From Holothuria scabra (lineage: Eukaryota > Echinodermata > Holothuroidea > Aspidochirotida > Holothuriidae), in NCBI GenBank assembly GCA_037179385.1, contig CM074179.1, forward strand, positions 74,513,719 to 74,577,718: DNA of 64,000 nucleotides. Reading direction: 5' to 3'. Shown here one piece after another: positions 51,471-59,400 of the stretch. The first letter of the stretch is position 1. Each line of letters begins with the position of its first letter. Both the position numbers and the translations under genes were made by a program. A model generated the notes under the pieces. That model saw nothing but the letters and a program-made list of their open reading frames with translations, ran no database searches and had not been told where the DNA came from.

Positions 51471-53039
51471 GTGTGTGCGTGTGTGTCTTAAAGCATAGGA
51501 ATTGGATTCCATTACAAGTTTTCCGTAATTTTCTAAATTGCTCCATTGTAAAAATCTGTGTCACACAAATGCAAATGAATTTTACAGGCCCCGTTGCCTT
51601 ATTTTTGTAGAAGGCACCTAGAGGATTAATAAATACACTGTCTTTAGTTCAGAGAAATTCAGTTTTAAGAACTTTGTTTATGATTGTATAAAATATACGA
51701 TGGGGAACCTTAAAACTGTACAGGGTTTTCTTCTTTTTTGTAGTTCTACAGAATGCTTTCAAGTGAAGTCAAAATCGATAAGCCGGTAAAAAATCAAGTT
51801 TTTTTAGTGCAACAGTCACGGGTGTGCCGTCAGCTCGTTCTTAGCTGGCTACACTAGCTATCGTACTACACCAGATGTTGTCCGTCAAAAGGGGCGGGAC
51901 GTGTGACGTCACTGAAAGCATTCTTTATTAAAAATCGCTCCTTTTCCCTTTTTGGTTTAATAAATAACGATGTATGCTACACTTACGTATTCAAGAGCCT
52001 TTTCACCCAGTTTAGCAGAAAACCCGTTAAGAACATTGCCGTAGATTCTTTCGACACGTCCTCCAAGGGCAGTAAAAACCAGGTCTTTTTTCAGGAAGTC
52101 TACGGTAGACCGTAGGTTCACCCCATTCTGAAATGTGGAAGACGCAGTGCTAACAACTGAGCAATGAAAAACATGAAGCTGTATAACGGTTACATTAAAT
52201 TCGAGATGTGCAACTACCACAGAGTAACACGGAAACGCATGGTTTAAAATCATGGTAAAAATTAAACATTCTGCTTACATTCTTACCACCTCGCCTTATG
52301 TCCATTATTTAAATATCCCTCACCTAGCATAATTTCGAAAAAAAAAGTAATAAGTTCATCCCTTTACTGCCACTGATTTATAACATCATTTGTATGGATG
52401 GTTTACTCTGTTAGCAATAGAATCTAACATCTCTAGGTCTGGGAAACAAGAGACTTTGGATAGTGTTTGTTTAATGAGGCATGAAAGCAATGGAATAATG
52501 TGATCATAATTTAATAACAAGTGTGGACGAAAAGATAATTCTTTCCCCCTTTTCATTTGTAAAGAAATGAAATTAAAGTCGTTAATAGAACTAGTTTTAT
52601 GTTGAAAACGTCTGAGATAAATGCTTTGATTTAAGCTTTCTTTTTCCTATCGAAGTTTAACGCATATAGCAATTTAACAACTGGAAAACTTTCACTGCCC
52701 TATCAAAATGAATATTTCAGTGTTAGAATGGAGACCGATCTACTCGGTACATGATTTGATCTAATAAAACGACCATAATTTTTTTTTTCTTTTTTTAATG
52801 AGATTTTTGAGAACAGGTATAGCGTACTGTGCTATTCTAAGGTAAAAGTTAAATGAACTCCCTGTCTGCGAATACACACACAAAACGTTTTCATGGAAAA
52901 AGAGAAAAGTATGTTCATGTACTTATTTTACCTTCAATACAACGATGTAAGACCCATCGAGTCTGTCTCTGTCAGTGTAAAGAGGTGCAAAAGAGGCGCA
53001 GGCCAAGGCGGAGAAGAGGGTAACTAAAAGGAACTTCAT
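23856..53039 (-). CDS. Secreted proteinase K-like subtilase (peptidase S8), 8 coding exons
   Basis: Coding exons in gene order: 52932-53039, 51987-52127, 48910-49039, 46742-46860, 43879-44023, 29349-29533, 28573-28747 and 23856-23995 (complement). Each junction has GT/AG borders and joins in frame. The result is 380 residues, close to the precursor length of proteinase K-family enzymes. Domains in order: signal peptide (about 1-18), inhibitor I9 propeptide (about 30-100), catalytic domain (about 104-380). Visible catalytic residues are Asp138 in VIDTG, His174 in GHGTHCAG, oxyanion Asn261 in AAGN and Ser327 in [11 protein letters not shown]. By family knowledge it is a secreted endopeptidase activated by propeptide removal; its substrate and tissue cannot be read from sequence. 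Introns are about 0.8, 2.9, 2.0, 2.7, 14.3, 0.6 and 4.6 kb. No frameshift or missing catalytic residue was found, so it is probably functional. Digestive, immune or developmental roles are all possible. Confidence 0.92.
24852..24869. repeat. GTCGTAA-AGAGGC repeat core, site 1
   Basis: GTCGTAAAAGAGGCAACT resembles, in opposite orientation, the sequence at 59156-59171. The flanks form a short stem (AGTTGCCT/AGGCAACT). Confidence 0.35.
26300..26553 (+). mobile_element. MITE copy C of the AAAGGTCAAGAGC family (subtilase intron 7)
   Basis: Bounded by TAAAGGGCAAGAGC and GCTCTTGACCTTTA, about 254 bp. Both termini run into TA, compatible with a TA or TWA target duplication. It is inside intron 7 of the subtilase. 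Confidence 0.7.
27979..28196. mobile_element. TIR mini-element with TTGACC/GGTCAA array
   Basis: Starts ATACACTCTAAAAAACACT and ends AGTGTTTTTAGCGTAT, the reverse complement with one or two mismatches. Between them GGTCAA and TTGACC recur about a dozen times in both orientations. It lies in intron 7, has no coding capacity, and is about 218 bp long. Confidence 0.7.
28573..28747 (-). CDS. Subtilase exon 7: catalytic Ser region
   Basis: Encodes residues 277-334 plus one base. The acceptor is CATGCAG and the donor is TTTCAG followed by [21 protein letters not shown] and [13 protein letters not shown] are conserved S8 motifs; Ser327 is the nucleophile. An open frame runs on past the donor, but it soon stops and matches nothing in the family. 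Confidence 0.93.
28748..29348 (-). other. Subtilase intron 6 (0.6 kb)
   Basis: Short intron between the oxyanion and Ser exons. No repeat recognised. Confidence 0.8.
29349..29533 (-). CDS. Subtilase exon 6: substrate-binding strand and oxyanion Asn
   Basis: Encodes residues 215-276 (62 codons counting the split Gly). The acceptor is CTTGCAG and the donor is CCAAAG followed by [14 protein letters not shown] is the substrate-binding strand, and VVVVVAAGN holds the oxyanion-hole Asn261. SPARAPK joins directly to AFTVAA in exon 7 with no missing residues compared with the family. Confidence 0.92.
31293..31617. mobile_element. MITE-like element with GGTCTCA termini (copy 2)
   Basis: Same 325-bp structure as at 1465-1789, present because the surrounding block is duplicated, not by separate insertion. 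Confidence 0.45.
33129..33156. repeat. Perfect 12-bp hairpin, copy 2
   Basis: Identical to the hairpin at 3299-3326, carried in the duplicated block. Confidence 0.7.
36620..36656. repeat. Perfect 17-bp hairpin in copy 2, damaged in copy 1
   Basis: GACGCAAACTCAGTGGC pairs perfectly with its reverse complement across a three-base loop TAC. The corresponding place in copy 1 (from 6781) has two extra bases in the left arm and a changed right end, so its pairing is imperfect. Confidence 0.75.
38371..40928 (+). mobile_element. Helentron/HINE-like non-autonomous element with core repeats
   Basis: The left end is TGATTCCTTGCC. The right end is a 29-base hairpin (40900-40928) whose 11-bp stem GATTCCTTGCC repeats the left end. 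Between them are core-repeat units at about 38430-38700 and four to five more at about 40200-40842, then an AC-rich microsatellite (40848-40885), then the hairpin. Order of core repeats, microsatellite and 3' hairpin, with a 5' end matching the hairpin stem, is the layout known for Helentron-associated (HINE/Pearl-type) elements. About 1.5 kb in the middle (38760-40170) is unrelated and may be a second insertion. No protein is encoded. The assignment is an inference from architecture only. Confidence 0.5.
40200..40842 (+). repeat. Tandem ~140-bp core repeat array
   Basis: Degenerate tandem units each contain ATGACCTTTGACCTCCAC, AACAATAGGGATCATCTA, a CCACATGCTAAGTATGAGAT segment and CTTGAGATATCGTGTTTACA. 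Unit starts, judged by the TTTGACCTCCA motif, fall near 40281, 40421, 40565 and 40723, so spacing is about 140-158 bp. Confidence 0.8.
41258..42656. mobile_element. TIR element with CGGGAGATAACCG termini
   Basis: The left end (41258-41283) and right end (42631-42656) match as inverted repeats over about 26 bases with one mismatch, beginning CGGGAGATAACCG and running into TTTCGGGGGAAA. It has no coding capacity and hosts the nested mini-element at 41679-42497. Confidence 0.65.
41679..42497. mobile_element. TIR mini-element with TTACCCAA/TTGGGTAA-type array, nested
   Basis: Bounded by GCACTCTAAAAATG and the opposite CATGTTTTAGAGTGTG. Motifs of the type GCCCAAC/TACCCAAC recur many times near both ends. 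It shares the terminal CACTCTAAAA with the element at 27979-28196. About 820 bp, no coding capacity. Confidence 0.6.
43879..44023 (-). CDS. Subtilase exon 5: catalytic His region
   Basis: Encodes residues 167-214 plus one base. The acceptor is CATCAG and the donor is GCAG followed by [26 protein letters not shown] contains catalytic His174 and the family-typical Cys after it. [11 protein letters not shown] continues into exon 6. The exon is followed on the minus strand by the 14.3-kb intron 5. Confidence 0.92.
44024..46741 (-). other. Subtilase intron 4 (2.7 kb)
   Basis: Holds the fold-back element at 44435-44586. The rest is AT-rich without a recognised gene; the open frames at 45530-45957 and 46352-46579 match nothing. 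Confidence 0.75.
44435..44586. mobile_element. Fold-back mini-element, ~57-bp arms
   Basis: The arms at 44435-44492 and 44530-44586 are reverse complements with few mismatches, from GTGTTCTAT inward. Each arm carries AATCCTGGTTAAA. A further AATCCTGGTTAAATTTAACC and GTGTTTTAAGAGTGTAA follow to 44629, recalling the CACTCTAAAA termini of the other mini-elements. It is in intron 4. Confidence 0.7.
46742..46860 (-). CDS. Subtilase exon 4: catalytic Asp region
   Basis: Encodes residues 127-166. The acceptor is TTTTTACAG and the donor is AACAAA followed by [26 protein letters not shown] carries the catalytic Asp138 in the DTG motif and the conserved H-x-E-F-x-G-R segment. The last residues of the exon form the variable loop before the His motif; the donor is weaker than the others, so the exact 3' edge is slightly less certain. 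Confidence 0.88.
46911..46963. repeat. AC-rich microsatellite
   Basis: ACACAC and CCACCC units just upstream of exon 4 on the minus strand. Confidence 0.9.
47098..47703 (+). pseudogene. Penelope-like element 3' fragment (RT end and GIY-YIG-like domain)
   Basis: [16 protein letters not shown], then after a one-base shift SDPTTKSIF and [20 protein letters not shown], are the end of a Penelope-like reverse transcriptase. After a further break, [21 protein letters not shown] and [20 protein letters not shown] are the GIY-YIG-like endonuclease with its Cys pair and GET-RRL core. The start of the RT is absent and at least two frame changes are visible, so this is a dead 5'-truncated copy in antisense orientation within intron 3. 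Confidence 0.75.
47775..47804 (+). ncRNA. Degenerate hammerhead-ribozyme-like motif of the Penelope-like element
   Basis: About 75 bp after the endonuclease, TTGAAGGGTATGTAACCC then AAAACGTC has the order of a hammerhead core: TGA, a small stem II (GGGT/ACCC), an A-rich box, then GTC. Penelope-like elements are known to carry hammerhead motifs. The CTGATGA and GAAA boxes are mutated here, so it is a relic at best. Confidence 0.3.
48154..48243. repeat. TA microsatellite (intron 3)
   Basis: Nearly pure alternating TA of about 90 bp with one TAAA interruption. Confidence 0.98.
48267..48328. repeat. GACA/GGCA tetranucleotide array
   Basis: GGCAGGCAGGAAGGCACACA then repeated GACA units. Confidence 0.85.
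48910..49039 (-). CDS. Subtilase exon 3: propeptide end and mature N-terminus
   Basis: Encodes residues 84-126 plus the first base of codon 127. The acceptor is TTGCAG and the donor is AGAG followed by [20 protein letters not shown] closes the I9 domain in the usual way, and [11 protein letters not shown] matches the start of mature subtilases, so processing is expected near residues 102-106. Confidence 0.9.
49293..49411. repeat. TA microsatellite (intron 2)
   Basis: About 119 bp of TA with one TGTATAAA interruption near the start. Confidence 0.98.
49933..50076. repeat. TA microsatellite left of the tRNA-derived repeat
   Basis: About 144 bp of TA. An ATACATATATATATTTATA interruption appears twice, about 80 bp apart, indicating an internal duplication. 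Confidence 0.98.
50077..50451. repeat. Nested inverted repeats enclosing a tRNA-derived repeat
   Basis: A ~43-bp arm at 50077-50119 (AAGTAAATATGTAAATAATT start) has its reverse complement at 50360-50402. A second pair, TGTTTGCACCGATAAG at about 50346-50361 and its reverse complement at 50436-50451, overlaps the first. TA arrays adjoin both sides. This may be a composite of a short element and a later inversion or duplication. Confidence 0.75.
50183..50254 (-). other. tRNA-like sequence, probably a SINE head
   Basis: On the minus strand a 72-base sequence has an A-box-like TAGTCTAATTGGTTAAGG, an anticodon stem CCTGC/GCAGG, and a perfect B box GGTTCGAGTCC in a CTGGG/CCCAG T-stem. The acceptor stem pairs poorly and the base before the anticodon is C, not U. 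This argues for a tRNA-derived SINE rather than a working tRNA gene. Confidence 0.5.
50454..50582. repeat. TA microsatellite right of the tRNA-derived repeat
   Basis: About 129 bp of TA with an ACAGATATATATC interruption near the start. Confidence 0.98.
51407..51487. repeat. TA then TG compound microsatellite
   Basis: About 32 bp of AT followed by about 48 bp of TG with TGCG interruptions. Confidence 0.97.
51987..52127 (-). CDS. Subtilase exon 2: I9 propeptide
   Basis: Encodes residues 37-83 (47 codons, phase 0 at both ends). The acceptor is TTTCAG before AATGGG and the donor is TAC followed by GTAAGT. The stretch [17 protein letters not shown] is the characteristic core of inhibitor I9 propeptides, which act as folding chaperone and temporary inhibitor of the linked subtilase. 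Confidence 0.9.
52128..52931 (-). other. Subtilase intron 1 (0.8 kb)
   Basis: AT-rich, no repeat or gene recognised. Confidence 0.8.
52932..53039 (-). CDS. Subtilase exon 1: signal peptide and start of propeptide
   Basis: Encodes residues 1-36. It begins [18 protein letters not shown], a typical signal peptide with a Lys-containing n-region, a hydrophobic core and small residues before the likely cleavage site. It ends in YIVVLK, the first beta strand of an I9 propeptide. The exon ends in phase 0 at AAG followed by GTAAAA. The start is chosen because it gives the signal peptide and the next upstream bases form a splice acceptor. Confidence 0.9.
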
Positions 53040-53066
53040 TTTTCTGATAAAGAAAAGAGAATCCAA
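53040..53066 (-). promoter_or_regulatory. Probable 3' splice acceptor of a 5'UTR intron
   Basis: On the minus strand a pyrimidine-rich tract ends in TTTATCAG four to five bases before the ATG of exon 1. This is a good acceptor and implies a non-coding first exon at higher coordinates, so the promoter is not immediately upstream of the ATG. I could not identify the partner donor or a TATA box with confidence. Confidence 0.5.
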
Positions 53067-55225
53067 ATGTGTTTTTATTGCAAGTGTTCAAACTCGATGA
53101 AGTTGCAGTCTGCTGCTAAACTTTTCAACTGATATTAAAAAATTAACGCATTTGTCTCCGTAAACTGAAGATTTGTTTTGACATTTCAATTCATTCATTT
53201 AGGTATCATCATGTTCTCAAAAACAAGGTGTTATTTACAGTAATATACGCAGATTCATTTTGCTTGAATTTGAAAGATTTATGAAATTCATACTTTGCTT
53301 TCACATACCGTAACATGACAACATACGTCATTTCCATGCATTTTCTACTATAGATTGTGGATTTAGGCCGAGATCATCAGAGATATACAAATTTACATCT
53401 CAATAGTGAAGAAAAGTAACGAGTGGGGTCTACCCCCTAAAACATCAGCTCTTTGTGCTACTTAGAGTGTAGTGATGGAATACGCTAGCTTGTTCATGTT
53501 TACATAAGAAATTGCACGCTAAGACTGCGGTAGCACAAGTTTGATTGATTTACCATTTCAGAAGCACTTACACATAGGTTTGTTGGATCGGCTCTTTATT
53601 TTTTATTTTTTATTTTTTTTTGATTCCTAATCTGCCCGAGAAATTACCAAGCAAACAAGGACCTAATTTGATAATATGTTAGATAATCTTAATTGCCGAC
53701 ATTTAGGCAGAGGATTCTCTGCACAAAATATGTAACTCTGCCAAAAAAAAAAAATGATATAGGCGGATCTCCAACATTGAATAGCATGGAGCGTTTCGAA
53801 GATTTTGAAAATTAGATACCTCAGATAGCGGTCTTCTCCGGGTCTGTAAGGCTTGGTATATGACCATTCGTTTCTTCTTTTTTTTGGGGGGGGGGGGGCG
53901 GGGGAGCGGGTTTTTATCGCAATAGCGCTATTCGCACTTCCTTAAAAATTTCAATTGTCCTTCCTGCCCAAAACAATTTCTTCCGGAGAGGGAGCTTTGC
54001 CACCCTGCTCCTGGTCGAACGAGCAAGCACTTGTGCGACTATGTGTTTAACATGGGGCAATTTTTCTTTACTGCTATATTGTTATACTAAATCACGATAT
54101 TCCCACCTTTAAGAAACTGTGAACCTGATACCACACTTTTTGCCCCAAAAGCGGTGTATTATAATTTTGAACGTGACTTCCTGTTTAACACTTTGCTACG
54201 TCTTATCCCTTAGCATCTAGCCTTAGCACATACAATTGAAGACCATGCATATTGTTTGCACTCAACTGACCTACTGACAAATGGATCTATTACATAATAG
54301 TTGCATGCTCACACAATTATCATCGTTGATCCAAACAGCCAGTAGTTAACCCTCTCAGAGGAACAGCCAGCTAGGGCATGACTTTCAGATAAAAAAAAAA
54401 ACAGGAAAAGCAACAATCTTCAGACAACTTCAAGTAAAGGTCTCTAATTTCTTCAGGCTACTGAATAACAGCAATGTGACAGGGATCGTAGTATAAAAAC
54501 AGTGTGATATTTGTTATTAATATGAGATTTCAGACCTCAGTTTTAATCTATCTGCAAGATCATTGCTTGCAATATTTAAGAATCCTTCTGCTACGAACGA
54601 GTAACCTAACACCCTCGTGTAAACTATAAAATATTTGACCACGTTGTTGGCCAAAGGACAAATGTCAAATCAAATTTGCCATAATCACTGTATGGAACCG
54701 TTTGATTTTCAGCACGTCAGAAGAGACCATTACATCGGATAGGTCGACTTCATTCAGATTCTTAACCGTTAAAACAGTGTTTTTTGTAGTGAAGGTAGAC
54801 TGTCCAAGGTCAAGTTGTGTATTTAAAATCATGTCATCCCTTAAGCGTGAAAAACTAGCCAATAATAAGTTAAACCATGTTGAGTCGGTAGCTATATGGC
54901 CACTAAAACCTGTTAATAACTTTAGAGGTCAAATATCTGACTCACGTCCAGTAAACTACAGAAATCATGCAATAGTTGCGTGTGTTTGAATATCTGTAAA
55001 AAGTCGGTATATTAGAACAAATTAAAAACCACACCAGATTAAGGACAACCGGAAAACTCTGATAATATTGACGCTTGTTAGTTACATGAGATTTAACGTC
55101 ATATATATCTATATATAAGAAATAATTGATTGATTAATCAACATTGATATTTAATATCAATGAATCAGTTAATGACTTCCAATTAAATACTTCTAAAATC
55201 ATCAGACACAGTAAGACGTGTTTAC
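53067..55225. other. Upstream region of the subtilase, no gene seen
   Basis: AT-rich. The non-coding first exon and promoter of the subtilase may lie here or further right, but I see no unambiguous donor or core promoter. Confidence 0.5.
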
Positions 55226-55288
55226 TTTTGCTATAACAGAAGTCTCTTCAACAAAATATAATTGATAAAAGTACAAAGAGCAGTTGGT
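55226..55288 (+). repeat. Dispersed repeat core, copy 1
   Basis: Contains TTTTGCTATAACAGAAGTC, a gap of about 20 bases, then TTGATAAAAGTACAAAGAGC followed by AGTTGG. Same core as at 60401, 61621, 62059 and 63867. Confidence 0.6.
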
Positions 55289-55933
55289 AACTTACACTGT
55301 AATCAGATATAAGTTACATTGCAAATGGAAAACATAAACTTTATGAAATAATTCTGCCCTGTGGAAAAAAATTAGAGAACATTCGATAATTACTTTATTG
55401 TAAAGTTCTTCCTTCGTTTGGAAATGAAAAATAAAAGTTCTATGTGCAAAACATTATAAATATTAACATGATGCGAACACTGAAGAAACAAGACTAGTGA
55501 CAAAGAAATGACATATGAAACAAAATTAACATCAGTCATCCGTAACCCAGACTACTATTTATCAGTAGTCTACAGGAACTTTCCCTACGCAACACTTTGA
55601 TAAACGTTAAATTAAAAAAATTCAGAGTAGCCGAAATTACCCAGCTTGGACCAAAGGTTTTGTGATTGCCCATAAAAGTCTTGTAAATTCACCTGGGGTT
55701 GCTCTTGAATTGTGTATGGATGAGGATAATTCTTTAGCAATTGTAGGAGGGACGGATGTAAGCGTAGGATGGGAAAATTGGAACTGTCTGGGGTCAATAG
55801 CTGTCTTTAAGAATATCAGCAAGGTGTCTATTGTTGTCAAAATTGAAAACGAAGACAAATGGTACCAATATAGCAGTACTCTCAAGTTACAAATTTCGAA
55901 CCAGAAACGTGAAATTGGGCCCATAAAGTAAAT

Positions 55934-56484
55934 AGTCAGTTAGTTAGTTAGTCAGTTAGTGAGTTAGTCAGTTAGTGAGTTAGTTAGATAGTTAGTTAGT
56001 CTGTCGGTCGGTCGGTTGGTTAAATTAGTTAGTCAGTGAGTGAGTTAGTCAGTGAGTGAGTTGGTCAGTTAGTGAGTTGGTCAGTTGGTCAGTTGGTCAG
56101 TTGGTCAGTTGGTCAGTTGGTCAGTTGGTCAGTTGGTCAGTTGGTCAGTTGGTCAGTGAGTGAGTTAGTCAGTGAGTGAGTTGGTCAGTTAGTGAGTTGG
56201 TCAGTTGGTCAGTTGGTCAGTTGGTCAGTTGGTCAGTTGGTCAGTTGGTCAGTTGGTCAGTTGGTCAGTTGGTCAGTTGGTCAGTTGGTCAGTTGGTCAG
56301 TTGGTCAGTTGGTCAGTTGGTCAGTTGGTCAGTTGGTCAGTTGGTCAGTTGGTCAGTTGGTCAGTTGGTCAGTTGGTCAGTTGGTCAGTTGGTCAGTTGG
56401 TCAGTTGGTCAGTTGGTCAGTTGGTCAGTTGGTCAGTTGGTCAGTAGGTCATTTGGTCAGTTGTTAGTTGGTTAGTTAGTTAGA
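55934..56484. repeat. TTGGTCAG octamer satellite with a 120-bp higher-order repeat
   Basis: Two uninterrupted octamer runs, 56077-56156 (10 units) and 56197-56444 (31 units), are each preceded by the same GTGAGTGAGTTAGTCAG-type block, exactly 120 bp apart. Variant units (GTTAGT, GTCGGT) flank them. The plus strand has no stop in any frame and always reads WSVGQLVS, a property of the repeat and not evidence of a protein. Confidence 0.95.
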
Positions 56485-59400
56485 TCAAGTTTAACCGCTC
56501 AGTTTTTAACCGATTGGTTTAAGTCGGGCCGGTCACGGCATTTTTCCATTTGTTGCTCACTTGCTGATTTTTCCTACGCCATACAATTGTAATTATATTA
56601 ATACATTATTCTCCACAAAAAAAAATAAACAAGATTCGATTACAAAACGTTGTGTTAAGCGTGCGAAATTAAGATTTCTGACATCGTTTTAGCTGTTATT
56701 GTACCCAGACGCCCACTGTTAGCCACCCGTTGTTAAGTTTTATCGGAGGGTACAATTTAATTCTCAATATTTAACATTACCTACAAAACATTCCAAATGC
56801 CTGCCAAATTTCTAGCAATTCTATTTCCGAGACAAACATAACTCCAGATATTGGAGACGTCAACGGCGTTGGTGTGGGGCATCAACATGAACAAACGATT
56901 TCTTCGTTAGCAGACGACTGTTTTAACTTGTTATTTTATAAAAGTCATAAACATAGGACGACAACTATTTTTTCGTTCACTAGCTTACCGTTCTTTTGCT
57001 GCTACCGTGCTCATACAATGTGGTAAATTTGCAAATGAAAAAAAGCCTCGTAATGTAACGAAAGGTTTACAATAAAATTTATGGATGATTGCTTCCAAAC
57101 CCAACATTTTTAATAATGTCTTTTGATCACTAGACTTCACCCCTAAAATTCTTTAAGTTACATAAAGCGATTTTATAAATTCTAGCAAAACAGCGTAACA
57201 ACAACTTTTAAAATGTTAGTGCTTCTCGTCTTAAAACTTAGTAGTTGGACTTGAACAAGGATTCATAATTCATGACCTTCAAATATAAAGTAGGCTTTTG
57301 GTCATATGAGTCAATCGTCAGTTTCTACAATATCGGGGATTTAAGGGGGTAAACGAAAGTCATATGGTAATTCGATACATCTATAAAAATTGGACGCGAT
57401 TTCAAATTATATCGTGCATCACTCCGTTGGAGCTAGGCCTCCACGAGATTGCATATAAGACACCCCAGGGTATAAATTGTAGCTCACATGTCGCAGGTCT
57501 ACTATAAAGATCAGTTAAATACTTTCTTTTTCATCCTTTTCTACCAAGGTTATCTATCGAAAGGATTAACTTTGATGATGGACAGGAAAAGGTTGTTTTC
57601 CAATTAAAGACGAGTTTTGCAAGCTATAATGTTGGTTGCTGCCTATATAATGTTGGTTTGCAAAGCACAAGACATTACGTCTAAACTAAAGCAGTGACAA
57701 AGAAAAGTAGAACAACTGTAGAAGATTTAGAGAAGTTTGGACGACGTCTTTTTTATCTTCCATTTCGTCCGATTTTGGTCCAGTGGCCGATTTCAGACGG
57801 GAAATTTCTGCATTTTACTAACTTTATACTTTAAAATGGTCCCTAAAGATCACTGTGTTTTATGGAAACCCAAATATCTCATGACAAAAGTCAGAAATTG
57901 AAAAAATGTCGCCAAAAATATTCCCAAATCTCCTAAAATTACCCTCATTCTTACTGCTAAAAAGCACCTTCATTAAAGTACTTTTAATGAGATGTCGTAA
58001 TTGTATATAACATTGAGCTACTGAACATGTTGCGAAAAATTGATGTTCTCGCCGCACAATTGATGTGCAAACCATGTCTCTGTCAACACACTGCACTAAC
58101 GACTAAAGTATTATATAAACTCATTATATTTGCCACTAACTACTGTACTATTCAGTGAATCGTTTACTCGTGTCCAGTAACAAGAATAAACTTTTAAATT
58201 GACTGGTTAAGGTAGCGGAAGTTATAACCATTATGACAACGAATTCCATGCTAATTATAGCCCCCAAAAAGAAAAAGGGGCCGCAACAGGACAATCAAGT
58301 TGAGATAACTAAGGGCTTACTTTGCGCTTAAAAAATTAAGATTCATTTAGCTAGGTAACCGCTTCAAATTAGTAGTGAACATTTAGTGCTAAGTGTGAAG
58401 ATGGACTGTTCTTATACTCTTGTTAGACGAAAACAGTCTGAAGAAATTATAGAAAACGTAACTATTTTATAAAAACCTGTTCACCTTACATCGAAACTAA
58501 GAAAATGCACACAAAATGTAGCAAATGAAACGTGCACTATGAAACCCCAAAAGCAAAATATTAATTTTATTTCGTATAAAAAAAAAATTGGAATCAATCA
58601 TGAAGTCCTACAGAAGAAAATCGATTGAATAAACGCAATACATCATACTAACGAAAATGTTCATTAATTTTATCAAACAAAGGCTACTCACCAAAGGAAT
58701 AGGTTGTTCGTCGGATGAGACTTCAAGCAATTGTAAAGAATATCTTCCTAAGCGAACGTAATTTAACCACATTTCATTAAGCAAGCGAGGCGTGTGCAAA
58801 ATATGTTGCGAAATGGAAACGACGGCACACTAATAGCTTCTTTATGTTGTGGTAGTTCACACACAGGTACTTCACCATCTGTTATTCGTCGAAAACTAAG
58901 TGCGCGTAAACACTTGGACAACCTTTGCACGGTGATGTAAGAATTCTTAGACCGTGTGCAATTTGTCAGCACCCTAGTCCAACTTTAAATGATTCTTTTT
59001 ACCTACTGCAGTACTGCTAATTAGTTTAGTTAGTTATATTAGATTAAACGACATACGACCACGAATGTGTTATATAGTGTCAGTCAACTCGATAAAAAGT
59101 TCAACTTTAAAATTTATTTTCAAGTATGGTCCAAGTTCAAATTTGGTTTCCCTTAAGTCGCCTCTTACGACAAGGGGGGAATACCGTGGGTACATTCTGC
59201 ATCTCCCAGCCCACGTGGGATGCAGTATTGTTAAAAGTGGAAGATACATCTTCTTGACATGCATGAGATTATGCTTTCAGAAGCAATAATAATCATGTTT
59301 AAGCCACATTGCTCTATCTCAAATATCCTTACCTGAGAATACCAGAAGACTGAGGATATTTACTTAATTGTTTCAAAGGTCTTTTGTCGTTTAGATGCCC

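Larger units (their letters stand above)
49040..51986 (-). other. Subtilase intron 2 (2.9 kb)
   Basis: Contains four TA arrays and the tRNA-derived repeat inside inverted repeats (50077-50451). No gene is seen. Confidence 0.8.

Noticed and set aside
56176..56475. Frames of 80-99 residues made of WSVGQLVS repeats
   Set aside because: They are a consequence of the octamer satellite, identical in all three frames, with no flanking gene structure.
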